A DNA stretch of 64,000 bases from an uncultured bacterium (lineage in GTDB: Bacteria; Bacillota_I; Bacilli_A; RFN20; CAG-826), in contig CASFCL010000006.1 of the NCBI GenBank assembly GCA_949293255.1, positions 1-64,000 of the forward strand, in the 5' to 3' direction. This document shows, piece after piece, positions 25,599-35,379 of this stretch. Position 1 is the stretch's first letter. Every line of letters starts with the position of its first letter. A program made the translations under genes and the position numbers. The notes below the pieces were generated by a model. The model did no database searches and had not been told where the DNA came from. It worked only from the letters and a program-made list of their open reading frames with translations.

Positions 25599-27590
25599 TC
25601 ATTCTTCCTTTAACTCACTAGCAATATCAATCTTTTTTGAGAACTTAAGTGGCATATACGTAAATAAGGCAGTTGCAACTAAAGAAAATAACAAAAGTAA
25701 AGCAATAAAAATAATATCTATTTGTAAAAGTGACTGTATTGAAAATATATTAAATAAAAATTTATTGATGCTTGATTTAATAACGAAAAATATTCCAAGT
25801 GATATTAAAAAACCAATAAATGTGACAAATAGTTTTTCATAAATAAACACTTCTTCAACTGAAGTTTCACTCGCGCCTAATGATCTTAAAATTGCTACTT
25901 CTTTTCTTCTACTTATAAAGGACGAAAAAGAAATAAAGCCAATCAAAAATAAGCTACACAGAGTTGATATTCCTAGAAATATTTGAATTCCTAAATAAAG
26001 AGATTCAGAAAGCGAAATAAAAGAGCTGACAATAGTATATTTATTACTTTCTATCTTTAAATAATCTTTTTGGATATCATAATCATCAATAAGTGAATAT
26101 ATTGAGGCTTTATCTTCATCATCTACAACTATTAATTTTGAATATGAATTAATTTCGTTATTGCTATCTGATAATTTTAAAACATCTAACCAACTATAAT
26201 TAGTTCCGATTTGTTTATTAATATTATTTGTTTTTATGCTGTCCAAAATATCTAAAAAGTAACTGTAAGGATAATAAACAGCTGGTGTATTTAAATACTT
26301 GAATTCTTCATTAATACCTGAAATTTTTATATTTAATTCGTAATAAAATTCTTCTTCGATTAAAGCATTATTGTTTTTATCGTAATAATTATAAATTCGT
26401 TTAAAGCTAGGATTGATTTCACTTACATCATTGCCAAATTCATCACGAAAAACATTATTAACATAGAATTTAATCTTTCTATCTTGATTAAAATAAGGAT
26501 AAAAAGTGCATTCCTTGCTTTCAATATTATTAACTTTAATTAAATTAACAGAACTGAAAAAATAATCTAAATTTTGATAAATTTCATAATTTATATTTCT
26601 ATCAAGATAACGAATAATCTCTTTATCACTAGGCATTTCTTTCTTTAATAAAACTAAATTTGAACCATTACTTTCTTGTTCATATACTTTAGAAATTGTG
26701 AATATATTCGAGTTAAAATAATTATCTAAAATATCAATTTTATAGTTGTTTAGCCCTTGATAAAAAGCAAAAGAAACAAGAAAAATTAGAAATGTTATTA
26801 TGATGGAAATTACACAAATTATATTTAATTTCTTATCCTTTTTGGTAAATTTTCGAGCCAAAAACCCTGTAAAACCCCTATATTTTATTCTTTTTTTAGG
26901 TAAAACATTGAAATTATTATTAGCTGATTCTTTCCTAATAAATAACTTTCCAGACTTCAATTCAAAGCTTCCATCAGCATATTCTTCAATTAACTTTTCA
27001 TTATGAGTAACAACAATTACAATTGAATTTTTAGATAACTCTTTTAAAGTCTCCATTACAATTTTTGAATTCTTATGATCAAGAGCACCAGTTGGCTCAT
27101 CGCATAAAATAATTTTTGGTTTACTAATTATGGATCGAACTATTGCTACTCTTTGTTGTTCCCCTCCACTTAAACTATTCACTTTTCTATCTAGTAAGGA
27201 TCTTAAATTATATTTGTCTATTAATTCATTTATAAAAACTTTGTCATTAACACCTTTAATTCTTGATGATAAAAATATATTTTCTTTAACAGTTAGAAAA
27301 CTAAACAAATTAAAATTCTGAAATATAATCCCAATTTCTGATTTTAGATAGTTATTTTTTTCTTTATTAGAAAAGTTTTGAATTTCTTTTCCATTATATA
27401 AAATTTTTCCACTATCAACCGAACTTAATCCCTGAAGAATATTTAATAAAGTTGTTTTTCCACAACCACTTTTTCCAAAGATAAAATAAAGACCATTTGA
27501 GGAAATTTTTAAATTTAAATCATCAAGTATAAGATTAAATTTGTTACTATCAATTTTATAAGATTTAGTTATGTTTTTTAATTCAAGCAA
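25599..27590 (-). CDS. ABC transporter, fused ATPase and FtsX/MacB-type permease
   Basis: A 663-residue fusion of the same type as its downstream neighbour, with a shorter extracellular region. Walker A is GKSGCGKTT, signature LSGGEQQRVAIVRSI, Walker B IILCDEPTGALD. TM helices lie near 255-280 and in three segments after about 545, the last ending before KKIDIASELKEE. The start is TTG (27588-27590) behind a GGGGG ribosome site. That TTG lies inside the 3' arm of an 11-bp inverted repeat whose other arm is in the leader, so initiation could be structurally controlled. It shares its unusual leader with recA. Confidence 0.87.
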   Translation of the reverse strand: MLELKNITKSYKIDSNKFNLILDDLNLKISSNGLYFIFGKSGCGKTTLLNILQGLSSVDSGKILYNGKEIQNFSNKEKNNYLKSEIGIIFQNFNLFSFLTVKENIFLSSRIKGVNDKVFINELIDKYNLRSLLDRKVNSLSGGEQQRVAIVRSIISKPKIILCDEPTGALDHKNSKIVMETLKELSKNSIVIVVTHNEKLIEEYADGSFELKSGKLFIRKESANNNFNVLPKKRIKYRGFTGFLARKFTKKDKKLNIICVISIIITFLIFLVSFAFYQGLNNYKIDILDNYFNSNIFTISKVYEQESNGSNLVLLKKEMPSDKEIIRYLDRNINYEIYQNLDYFFSSVNLIKVNNIESKECTFYPYFNQDRKIKFYVNNVFRDEFGNDVSEINPSFKRIYNYYDKNNNALIEEEFYYELNIKISGINEEFKYLNTPAVYYPYSYFLDILDSIKTNNINKQIGTNYSWLDVLKLSDSNNEINSYSKLIVVDDEDKASIYSLIDDYDIQKDYLKIESNKYTIVSSFISLSESLYLGIQIFLGISTLCSLFLIGFISFSSFISRRKEVAILRSLGASETSVEEVFIYEKLFVTFIGFLISLGIFFVIKSSINKFLFNIFSIQSLLQIDIIFIALLLLFSLVATALFTYMPLKFSKKIDIASELKEE

Positions 27591-27641
27591 TTTTGACCCC
27601 CTTTACTAACAAGATTGCTTGAATTTCAAAAATTTACCAAA
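27580..27641 (-). promoter_or_regulatory. Bipartite conserved leader element, copy A (before the twin ABC genes)
   Basis: On the plus strand CTTTACTAACAAGAT (27601-27615), 12 variable nt, AAAAATTTACCAAA (27628-27641) recur identically before recA at 35383-35423. In this copy AATTCAAGCAA (27580-27590) and TTGCTTGAATT (27615-27625) form a perfect 11-bp inverted repeat. The transcript can thus fold with the ribosome site (GGGGG) in the loop and the TTG start in the stem. Promoter, operator or RNA element cannot be decided by eye. Confidence 0.65.
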
Positions 27642-27646
27642 CTTTT

Positions 27647-29254
27647 TTAAAAATTTACTGCAGCAGGAACTTTTGGAAGTCCTGGCATTGTTAAAATGCT
27701 ACCACATAAGACTACAATAAACTCTGCACCATTACTTAATTTAACTTCTTTAACTGTAATTCTAAAGTTTTTAGGAGTATTAATTAATTTTGGATTATCT
27801 GAGAATGATGATTGAGTTTTAGCCATGCAGATAACTAATTTATCTCTACCTAAAGCTTCAATTCTTTTAATATCTTCTTTTGCTTTTTCAGTAAAATCAA
27901 CTCCATCAGCTCTATAAATCTCTTTTGCGATTATGTTAATTTTATTTTCAATTGTGTCGTTTACATCGTATAAATATTTAAATTTATTAGCATTTGTTGT
28001 AGCTAAAGTTTCTAAAACTTTGTTAGCAAGTTTTGTGCTTCCTTCTCCACCTTTTAAGAATCCATCCAAGAAAGCATAGCGAATTCCAAAAGAAGAACAC
28101 CAATTTTCTAATAATTTAATCTCGTTTTCTGTATCATCTTTAAAATGATTAATTGCAACTACAACTGGTAATTCATATTTTCTTAAGTTCATATAATGTT
28201 GATGTAAGTTAGCAATACCTTCTTTTAAAGCATCTAAATTTTCTTTATCTAAATCTTCAAAAGCAACTCCACCATGCATTTTTAATGCTCTAATAGTTGC
28301 AACTAAAACAACCATTGAAGGTTTTAAATTTCCAATTCTACATTTAATATCTAAGAATTTTTCAGCACCTAAATCTGCAGCAAATCCAGCTTCAGTAACT
28401 ACAATTGGTGAAAGTTTTAACGCAAGTTTTGTTGCGATTAAGCTTGAACATCCGTGGGCAATATTTGCAAATGGTCCACCATGAACAAATGCTGGTTCAT
28501 TTTCAGAAGTTTGAACTAAATTTGGAGATAATGCTTTATCCATTAATTTCATTACAGCATTAACAATCTTTAAATCTTTTAAATAAACAGGCTCTTCATC
28601 AAAAGTATAAGCAACAATTATATTTGAAATTCTTCTTTTGAAATCTTCTTTTGAAGATGAAATACACATGATAGCCATTAATTCACTTGCAACAGTGATT
28701 TCAAAATGTTCTTCTCTAACAATTCCATTAATTTTTGATCCTTGACCAATTGTGATACTTCTTAATTCTCTATCATTAGTATCGATAGCTCTTTTCCAAA
28801 CAATTCTTTCAGGATTAATGTTAAGTTCATTTCCTTGGTAAATATGATTATCAATTACTGCACTGATTAAATTAATTGATGAGGTTAGAGCGTGCATATC
28901 ACCAGTGAAATGTAAATTGATATCTTCTTGAGGTTCAATTGTAACTTTTCCACCCCCAGTTGCTCCGCCTTTAAGTCCAAAAACAGGACCCATTGAAGGT
29001 TCTCTCAAACATAAAAGTGCATCTTGTCCTAATCTATTTAATCCTTCAACAAGAGCAATTGAAGCTGTCGTTTTTCCTTCGCCTGCTTTTGTAGGAGTAA
29101 TTGCAGTGACTAAAATAAGTTTTCCATCTTCATTATTTTTCACTTTTTCATATAAAGAAAGATCAACTTTTGCTTTATATTTTCCATACATTTCTAAAAA
29201 ATCACTGCTAATCTTAACTTTTTTTGCGATTTTATCAATTGTCTCTAACTTCAT
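27647..29254 (-). CDS. fhs: Formate-tetrahydrofolate ligase
   Basis: A 535-residue ATP-dependent enzyme that forms 10-formyl-THF from formate, supplying one-carbon units. The ATP-binding segment is TPTKAGEGKTT, followed by SMGPVFGLKGGATGGG and FTGDMHALTSS, all typical. HHGGPFANIAHG-like FVHGGPFANIAHGCSS and the VVTEAGFAADLGAEKF motif are also seen. I choose the ATG at 29254 because AAGGAG lies 7 nt upstream; the ATG at 29260 is too close. It overlaps the end of tcdA by about 20 nt. Confidence 0.95.
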   Translation of the reverse strand: MKLETIDKIAKKVKISSDFLEMYGKYKAKVDLSLYEKVKNNEDGKLILVTAITPTKAGEGKTTASIALVEGLNRLGQDALLCLREPSMGPVFGLKGGATGGGKVTIEPQEDINLHFTGDMHALTSSINLISAVIDNHIYQGNELNINPERIVWKRAIDTNDRELRSITIGQGSKINGIVREEHFEITVASELMAIMCISSSKEDFKRRISNIIVAYTFDEEPVYLKDLKIVNAVMKLMDKALSPNLVQTSENEPAFVHGGPFANIAHGCSSLIATKLALKLSPIVVTEAGFAADLGAEKFLDIKCRIGNLKPSMVVLVATIRALKMHGGVAFEDLDKENLDALKEGIANLHQHYMNLRKYELPVVVAINHFKDDTENEIKLLENWCSSFGIRYAFLDGFLKGGEGSTKLANKVLETLATTNANKFKYLYDVNDTIENKINIIAKEIYRADGVDFTEKAKEDIKRIEALGRDKLVICMAKTQSSFSDNPKLINTPKNFRITVKEVKLSNGAEFIVVLCGSILTMPGLPKVPAAVNF

Positions 29255-29942
29255 ATTCATACTCCTTTATAAAATATTTTAAAACAAAACTAGCCATTAA
29301 TAGTCCTGATGCATTAGGCACAAAAACCATCGAACTAATTACTCTAGAATTGATTATAGGCTTTTCTAAAGAAAAAGAAACATCTAATTTCGATATATCA
29401 ACATTTTCTTTTTTAAGTTCATATCTTAACTTTCTAGCAAGAGGATCATCGGTTGTTTTATTAAGCTTAGTAATTATAACTTTTGAGGGATCAAGACGAT
29501 TTCCCATACCCAAAGAAGATATGATTCTAATATTATTTTGAAGACAGTATTTGATTAAAAGTATCTTTCCTTTTAAATCATCAATACAATCGATTACATA
29601 ATCATAAGAATCTAAAATTGAGTAATCAAAATTTTCATCAACTTTAGAGTTTAATGAAATAACATTTAAATCATCTCTAATGTTATTCAATAAATTTTTG
29701 GTAACTTCACTTTTGCTTTTTCCTACATCTAAAGAAGTATATGCGAGTTGTCTATTCAAATTAGATTCACTGACTTTATCAAAATCAACAATCAATAAAT
29801 TTAAAATTCCACTCCTTGCTAAAGAAATTGGAACGATAGAACCAACTCCACCAAGACCAAAAATAGCAACCTTTTTATTTTTAAGATAATTTGTTGCTTC
29901 TTCTGTTATTAATAAAGAGGAACGATTATCAATTTCTTTCAT
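29235..29942 (-). CDS. tcdA: tRNA threonylcarbamoyladenosine dehydratase
   Basis: A 235-residue E1/ThiF-fold enzyme that cyclises t6A37 to ct6A in tRNA, using ATP. The nucleotide-binding loop is FGLGGVGSIV, then LLIVDFDKVSESNLNRQ; ISSLGMGNRLDP is the TcdA-specific motif. KTTDDPLARKLR follows where many Firmicute homologues have a Cys (KTSVCPLA-like). ATG at 29942 has GAGGAAG upstream and overlaps the miaA stop by 14 nt, so two tRNA-modification genes are coupled. Confidence 0.9.
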   Translation of the reverse strand: MKEIDNRSSLLITEEATNYLKNKKVAIFGLGGVGSIVPISLARSGILNLLIVDFDKVSESNLNRQLAYTSLDVGKSKSEVTKNLLNNIRDDLNVISLNSKVDENFDYSILDSYDYVIDCIDDLKGKILLIKYCLQNNIRIISSLGMGNRLDPSKVIITKLNKTTDDPLARKLRYELKKENVDISKLDVSFSLEKPIINSRVISSMVFVPNASGLLMASFVLKYFIKEYEYEVRDN

Positions 29943-30813
29943 TTTTAACTTCCTCTTCAAAGAAATTTAACGTTTCTTCTTTAGATTTAAACCAATTAAC
30001 GTTTTCAAATTGATGTCTAAAGAATGTCATTTGTCTTTTTGCATAATTTCTACTATGTTTCTTGATTAATTCTTTGATTTCTTCTTCGCTTTCAAGTTCA
30101 AAAAATTCTTTATAGCCAATAGCTTGAAGCCCTCTAGTTGTTTTTCCATACTTATTTATAAGTTCGCGAGCTTCTTTAACAAGACCACTTTCAAACATTA
30201 TATCAACTCGAAGATTAATTCTTTCATAAAGTTTTTCTCTATCGATATCAATACCGATATATTTCACATCTTTATATAAAAGTTCGTCTTTTCCGTTTTG
30301 ATTAAGTTCGGTTTTATTAACTTTATGGGTTTCATAAATATAAATTGCTCTTAATAATCTTTTTCTATTGTTGACACCGATTTTTTTAGCGTCTTCAGCA
30401 TCAAAACTTTCGACTTTTTTATAAAGTTCTTCATTACTTAAATCTGATAAATAATCCTTTGGCATCGGATCTTCTTCATTAAAAGTGTAATTATAAAGTA
30501 AGGCCTTTAAATATAATCCATTTCCACCAACTAAAATGACATCTTTATGTTCTTTTAATAAAAAATCTAATGTTTTTCTCGCCTCTTTTTGATATGAAGC
30601 AACATCATAAGCTTCATTTAAATCGATACAATCATATAAATAATATCTACCACTATTGATTAATTCTTTTTCAGGTTTAGCTGTTCCTTTATCAATTTCT
30701 TTATACATTTGAAAAACGTCAAAATTTATAACAGGAATGTTATATCTTTTTGAAACAGTTTCTACGATGTCACTTTTTCCTGAACCTGTTGAGCCAAGAA
30801 TTGCATAAATCAT
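29929..30813 (-). CDS. miaA: tRNA dimethylallyltransferase
   Basis: A 294-residue enzyme that transfers a dimethylallyl group to A37 of tRNAs reading UNN codons. P-loop GSTGSGKS, DVFQMYKEIDKGTAKP and ILVGGNGLYLKALL are family motifs; KHSRNYAKRQMTFFRHQ closes it. Its partner miaB, which methylthiolates the same base, is two genes upstream. It overlaps ricA by 4 nt and tcdA by 14 nt. With ispF it links isoprenoid supply to tRNA modification. Confidence 0.96.
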   Translation of the reverse strand: MIYAILGSTGSGKSDIVETVSKRYNIPVINFDVFQMYKEIDKGTAKPEKELINSGRYYLYDCIDLNEAYDVASYQKEARKTLDFLLKEHKDVILVGGNGLYLKALLYNYTFNEEDPMPKDYLSDLSNEELYKKVESFDAEDAKKIGVNNRKRLLRAIYIYETHKVNKTELNQNGKDELLYKDVKYIGIDIDREKLYERINLRVDIMFESGLVKEARELINKYGKTTRGLQAIGYKEFFELESEEEIKELIKKHSRNYAKRQMTFFRHQFENVNWFKSKEETLNFFEEEVKNERN

Positions 30814-31103
30814 ATATCTAAAATATCCTTTATCTCTTTTAATAATTCAGTTTTCTCATTTTCTAATTTTATATAATTTTGTACAAAAGGATCGTTTTTA
30901 AATTCGTTTAATGCTTTATCGTATTCTCTTTTTTCTTCTTCGCTCATATCACACTTTTGCAAATATTTTAAAATATTTTCGTAGTTTTGCAGGGTTTTTG
31001 AATCAAAAATAGCATTTTTTGATTTTATATACTCTTTAATTAACTCTTCAGATAATAAAGAATCTTTTAAATCTTTAACTTTTGATTCAATATCTTTATT
31101 CAT
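30810..31103 (-). CDS. ricA: YlbF/YmcA (RicA-like) family protein
   Basis: A 97-residue helical protein of the Com_YlbF family. The order miaB-ymcA(ricA) is as in Bacillus subtilis, where RicA works with RicF and RicT to direct RNase Y; rny lies just upstream of miaB here. The core is SKTLQNYENILKYLQKC and KEYDKALNEFKNDPFVQNYI-like. Only one Cys is present, so the C-terminal Fe-S cysteines of the Bacillus protein are lacking. The ATG at 31103 overlaps the miaB stop. The symbol rests on synteny as well as family. Confidence 0.75.
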   Translation of the reverse strand: MNKDIESKVKDLKDSLLSEELIKEYIKSKNAIFDSKTLQNYENILKYLQKCDMSEEEKREYDKALNEFKNDPFVQNYIKLENEKTELLKEIKDILDI

Positions 31104-32538
31104 CGACAAGTTCCCCAATTAATGAATATGTATGACTTTCTATTACTTTAATGTTTACAATTTTTCCAACTAAAGAAAGATCACCTTTAAAGTGAATTGT
31201 TTTCATATTGTAAGCAGTCCCACTTAAAATATCTTTATTCTTTTTAGATAATCCTTCAACTAAGACTGGATAAACTTTTCCAACCATATTTTCAGCATTT
31301 TTACTTACATCTTTTTCTAAAACGCTGACAAGTTCTTTAAATCTTTTATTTTTAGTTTCATAATCGACATTATCAACTAATCTAGCGGCTGGAGTTCCTT
31401 TTCTAGGAGAGTAAATAAAAGTAAATGCTGAAGTATAATCAACCTTACTTGCTAAATCAGCAGTTTCTAAAAATTCTTCGTAACTTTCGTTTGGGAAGCC
31501 AACAATAATATCAGTTGAAAATGCCATATTTGGAATTTTTGCTCTAATTTTATCAACTAATGCTAAATATTGTTCTCTTGTGTATCTTCTTCCCATCTTC
31601 TTTAAAACAGAATTACTGCCAGATTGAACAGGAAGATGTAAATATTTCATGATGTTGTCATATTTTGCAATGACATCGATGACATTATCTTTAAAATCAC
31701 TTGGATAGGAAGTCAAAAATCTAACTCTTGGAATCCCTAATTTTGCAACTTCTTCTAAAAGATGAGCAAAATCGATACCACTATCTAAATCTTTTCCATA
31801 GCTATCAACATTTTGACCAAGTAATGTTACTTCTTGATATCCATCATCTTTTAATTTTTGGCATTCGTTTAAAATATCTTGGATATCTCTACTTCTTTCT
31901 TTTCCTCTTGTATAAGGAACGATGCAATAAGTACAGAACTTATCGCAACCATAAGTAATATTTACAAATGCTTTAAATTCACTAAGTCTTTTAACAGGTA
32001 AATTTTCATAAATATCACCTGATTTTGATGAAATATCAACTATTCTTGTTGAGCGATCTTGAATGTAAATATCTAATAATTTAATAAAATCTTGAATGTT
32101 ATGAGTGCCGAAAAATATATCGATATAATCGAACTTTTCAAGTAAGAAATCAACTACGTGTGGTTGTTCTACCATACATCCACAAATACATAAAATAAGA
32201 TTTTTATTCTTTGCTTTTAAATTTTTAAATTCACCGATTTCACCATAAACTTTATCTTCAGCATTTTCTCTAACTGCACATGTATTTAAGATTGCAATAT
32301 CAGCTTCATTTTCGTTTTCAACTCTAACCATATTTAGGTTGTTTAAAAAACCAGCTAAGGTTTCTTCATCACGAATATTAGCTTGGCAGCCATAAGTTCT
32401 TATAAAGTAATGTTTATTTCTTAATTCATCAAAAAGTTGATCGCTAGCTTCGTAAGAATATAAAAAAGTATTAACGCATTTTGATCTAATGCGTCCTTTT
32501 TCAATACTAGGTAAATCTAAAGTCTTTATCTTTCTCAT
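31096..32538 (-). CDS. miaB: tRNA-2-methylthio-N6-dimethylallyladenosine synthase
   Basis: A 480-residue radical-SAM methylthiotransferase acting on i6A37 in tRNA. The N-terminal UPF0004 domain has YGCQANIRDEE; the radical SAM cluster is CDKFCTYCIVPYTRGKERSR; a TRAM domain closes the protein. Other cluster cysteines are visible in NTCAVRENAEDKV and CICGCMVEQP. Coupled to ricA and miaA downstream. Confidence 0.97.
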   Translation of the reverse strand: MRKIKTLDLPSIEKGRIRSKCVNTFLYSYEASDQLFDELRNKHYFIRTYGCQANIRDEETLAGFLNNLNMVRVENENEADIAILNTCAVRENAEDKVYGEIGEFKNLKAKNKNLILCICGCMVEQPHVVDFLLEKFDYIDIFFGTHNIQDFIKLLDIYIQDRSTRIVDISSKSGDIYENLPVKRLSEFKAFVNITYGCDKFCTYCIVPYTRGKERSRDIQDILNECQKLKDDGYQEVTLLGQNVDSYGKDLDSGIDFAHLLEEVAKLGIPRVRFLTSYPSDFKDNVIDVIAKYDNIMKYLHLPVQSGSNSVLKKMGRRYTREQYLALVDKIRAKIPNMAFSTDIIVGFPNESYEEFLETADLASKVDYTSAFTFIYSPRKGTPAARLVDNVDYETKNKRFKELVSVLEKDVSKNAENMVGKVYPVLVEGLSKKNKDILSGTAYNMKTIHFKGDLSLVGKIVNIKVIESHTYSLIGELVDE

Positions 32539-32558
32539 AATCCAAAAATATAAAATTT

Positions 32559-32582
32559 AAGGAAGGATACCAATCCTTCCTT
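32559..32582 (-). terminator. Terminator between rny and miaB
   Basis: AAGGAAGGAT (32559-32568), ACCA loop, ATCCTTCCTT (32573-32582). The T tract on the minus strand is short, so some read-through into miaB is possible. Confidence 0.65.
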
Positions 32583-32591
32583 TTTAAAATA

Positions 32592-34154
32592 TTATTCAGC
32601 AGTTTCGATTGCTCGATATTCCCTAATTACGTTGACTTTGATTGTTCCAGGATATTTCATCTCGTTTTCGATTCTTTCTTTAATATCTTTCGCAAGTTTG
32701 AAAGCTCCTAAATCATCAATTTTTTCAGGAATAACCATGACACGAACTTCTCTTCCAGATTGCATTGCATAACAGGTTTGAACACCATCATATGATTTAC
32801 AAATATCTTCAAGTTGTTCGATACGTTTAATATAAGTTTCAAGTGTTTCACTTCTTGCACCTGGTCTAGCAGCTGATAAGGTATCAGCAGCATTAACTAA
32901 ATATGCAATAACACTTTTTGCTGGTACATCACCGTGGTGACATTCAATAGCATTAACAATTAAATCGTTTTCACCGCACTTTTTGGCAATTCTTGCACCG
33001 ATTTCAGTGTGGCTTCCTTCTACTTCAAAATCCATGCTCTTACCAATATCATGAAGTAATCCGGCTCTTTTTGCTAAGTTTTGATCTAAACCTAATTCAG
33101 CAGCCATTGCTCCACAAAGTTGAGCAGTTTCAACACTATGTTCTAATTGATTTTGACCATAGCTTGTTCTGAATTTTAATCTTCCAATGTAAGGAATTAA
33201 ATCTTTTGAAACATTACTTAAACCAAGTTTGAATACAGCTTCATCACCTGCTTTTTTAATAATTTCATTAACTTCTTTTTTACATTTTTCGATGACTTCT
33301 TCAATTCTACCAGGTTGAATACGTCCATCTTTAATTAAAAGATTTAATGCTCTTGAAGCAATTTCTCTTCTAACTGGGTTAAAACAAGAAATTGTAATTG
33401 CTTCAGGTGTATCATCAATTAAAATATCAACACCTAATGATTGCTCTAAAGATTTGATGTTTCTACCTTCTCTACCAATAATTCTTCCTTTCATTTCATC
33501 GTTAGGAAGATTAATAACATTGATAGTTCTTTCAGTAGTAACTTCTTGAGCGTGTCTAGCCATTGCTAAGGCTAAGATATCTCTACTTTTTTCATCTGCA
33601 ATTGATTCAGCTTTTTCTTCTTGCTCTTTAATATATTTAGCAATATTTAAAGCTTCTTTTTCTTTAACTCTATTAAAGATTTCTTCCCTTGCTTCTTTTT
33701 CAGTCATGTTAGCAACTTTTTCTAACTCACCAAGTAAGGAATCAACCTTTTCTTGAAGGAATGCATTTTTCTTTTTAGCTTCTTCATTTAACTTATCGAG
33801 ATGTTTTTCTTTATCTTCTAAAGATTGTTCTTTTCTCATAAGTTGAGCATCTCTTGCATCGATGCTTTGCTCTCTTTGAAGCAATTTGTTTTCTTGTATA
33901 ACAACTTCTTGTTTTCTTTCTTTGATATCTTTTTCAGCTTCTTGCTTCATCTCGTAAACAGTTTGTTTAGCGTCAAGTTGTGCACTTTTTGTAATTTTTT
34001 CAGCTTTTATATTAGCATCATTAATTATTTTATTTGCATCATTTTGTGCCCTTTTAGCACGGAAATGAGGTAAAAATGCGATAACAACACAAGCAATTAA
34101 ACCGATTACAAGACCTATAGCTCCGCCGATAATACCAGCCATAAGTGGGTCCAT
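32592..34154 (-). CDS. rny: Ribonuclease Y
   Basis: A 520-residue membrane-anchored endoribonuclease that starts mRNA decay. One N-terminal TM helix (about 5-30) is followed by a long coiled coil (about 40-200), a KH domain with IIGREGRNIKSLE, and an HD domain with LLHDIGKSMD and CHHGDVPA. AAAGGAG precedes the ATG. Its proximity to ricA fits the known functional link. Confidence 0.97.
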   Translation of the reverse strand: MDPLMAGIIGGAIGLVIGLIACVVIAFLPHFRAKRAQNDANKIINDANIKAEKITKSAQLDAKQTVYEMKQEAEKDIKERKQEVVIQENKLLQREQSIDARDAQLMRKEQSLEDKEKHLDKLNEEAKKKNAFLQEKVDSLLGELEKVANMTEKEAREEIFNRVKEKEALNIAKYIKEQEEKAESIADEKSRDILALAMARHAQEVTTERTINVINLPNDEMKGRIIGREGRNIKSLEQSLGVDILIDDTPEAITISCFNPVRREIASRALNLLIKDGRIQPGRIEEVIEKCKKEVNEIIKKAGDEAVFKLGLSNVSKDLIPYIGRLKFRTSYGQNQLEHSVETAQLCGAMAAELGLDQNLAKRAGLLHDIGKSMDFEVEGSHTEIGARIAKKCGENDLIVNAIECHHGDVPAKSVIAYLVNAADTLSAARPGARSETLETYIKRIEQLEDICKSYDGVQTCYAMQSGREVRVMVIPEKIDDLGAFKLAKDIKERIENEMKYPGTIKVNVIREYRAIETAE

Positions 34155-34350
34155 TTTTAAAATCTCCTTTGCCTAACGGATCGAGCGACACTCATTAAAA
34201 TCTAAATCTATTTTTTTATATAAATTAATATAATTAAGTCGATTAAATAAATATATAACAAGTATCTCTTGATACCTCTTATAAGTATATCAAAAAAGGA
34301 CCCTTATTTTCTAGATAATATATTTAAGGATTTAAAGAAATATATTCTAC

Positions 34351-35373
34351 TTATTCAGTTGATTCTTTTTTTGCAAAACTTGGAACTTCGCCAGTTTTGA
34401 TTTGACGTTTAGCTGCCTCAAATATTTCTTCGTGCTCTCTTAAAAATTCTTTGGCTGTTTCTCTTCCTTGGCCAATTCTTTCGCCATAAATTTCATACCA
34501 AGATCCAGCTTTTTTAGCGATACCTTTAGCAAGAGCTAAATCTAAAAGTTCGCCTTCTTTAGAAATTCCTCTTCCATAAACAATGTCTAATTTACATGTT
34601 TTAAATGGAGGAGCAACTTTGTTTTTGACTACCTTAATTTGGACAACGTTTCCAATAACATTGTATCCATCTTTAATAGCCTCAGTTCTTCTAATATCAA
34701 GCCTTACAGTTGAATAGAATTTTAAAGCTCTTCCACCAGTAGTTGTTTCATTACTTCCATAAATTACACCTACTTTTTCTCTTAACTGATTAATAAAAAT
34801 AACAGTACAATCATTTTTATTTAATAAACCAGCGATCTTTCTTAAGGATTTTGACATCATCCTTGCTTGAAGACCAACTGAATTATCAGTCATCATTCCT
34901 TCAAGTTCAGCTTGAGGAACAAGAGCTGCAACGCTATCAACAACAATTAAATTAAATGCGCCGCTTTTTGCTAGCATTTCGACAATATCGAGAGCTTCTT
35001 CTCCGCTTGATGGTTGAGAAAGAATCAATTCATCGATATCGACGCCTAGATTTTTGGAGTATTCGGGATCAATTGTGTTTTCTGCATCAATAAAAGCAGC
35101 ACGACCGCCATTTTTTTGGCATTCAGCAACCGCAGTAAGTGCTAAAGTCGTTTTGCCGCTGCTTTCTGGGCCGTAAATTTCAACAATTCTTCCTTTTGGA
35201 TAACCCCCGATCCCGAGAGCATCATCTAAGAGGATTGAACCTGATGGAATGGTACCAATTTCTGTAGTAGGACGGTCTCCTAATCTCATTAAGGCACCTT
35301 TGCCGAATTCATGTTCGACTTGTTGAATGACCGATTTTAAAATTTCGTCTGTTTTTGTTTTTTCGTTAGCCAT
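34351..35373 (-). CDS. recA: Recombinase A
   Basis: A 340-residue homologous-recombination ATPase. Walker A is [12 protein letters not shown], Walker [13 protein letters not shown], followed by the [13 protein letters not shown] and [17 protein letters not shown]-binding loops. ATG at 35373 follows GAGG; an upstream TTG in frame has no better site. The ribosome site AAAGAGG can pair with CTCTTT in a leader element that is shared with the ABC operon at 27.6 kb. No LexA-type palindrome was recognised. Confidence 0.98.
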   Translation of the reverse strand: MANEKTKTDEILKSVIQQVEHEFGKGALMRLGDRPTTEIGTIPSGSILLDDALGIGGYPKGRIVEIYGPESSGKTTLALTAVAECQKNGGRAAFIDAENTIDPEYSKNLGVDIDELILSQPSSGEEALDIVEMLAKSGAFNLIVVDSVAALVPQAELEGMMTDNSVGLQARMMSKSLRKIAGLLNKNDCTVIFINQLREKVGVIYGSNETTTGGRALKFYSTVRLDIRRTEAIKDGYNVIGNVVQIKVVKNKVAPPFKTCKLDIVYGRGISKEGELLDLALAKGIAKKAGSWYEIYGERIGQGRETAKEFLREHEEIFEAAKRQIKTGEVPSFAKKESTE

Positions 35374-35379
35374 AAAATA

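Noticed and set aside
34155-34350. Palindromic-looking TTGATA...TATCAA and GTATC-AAGA-GATAC stretch upstream of rny
   Set aside because: Several alternative pairings in AT-rich DNA and no clear -10/-35 spacing; I could not decide on a feature.
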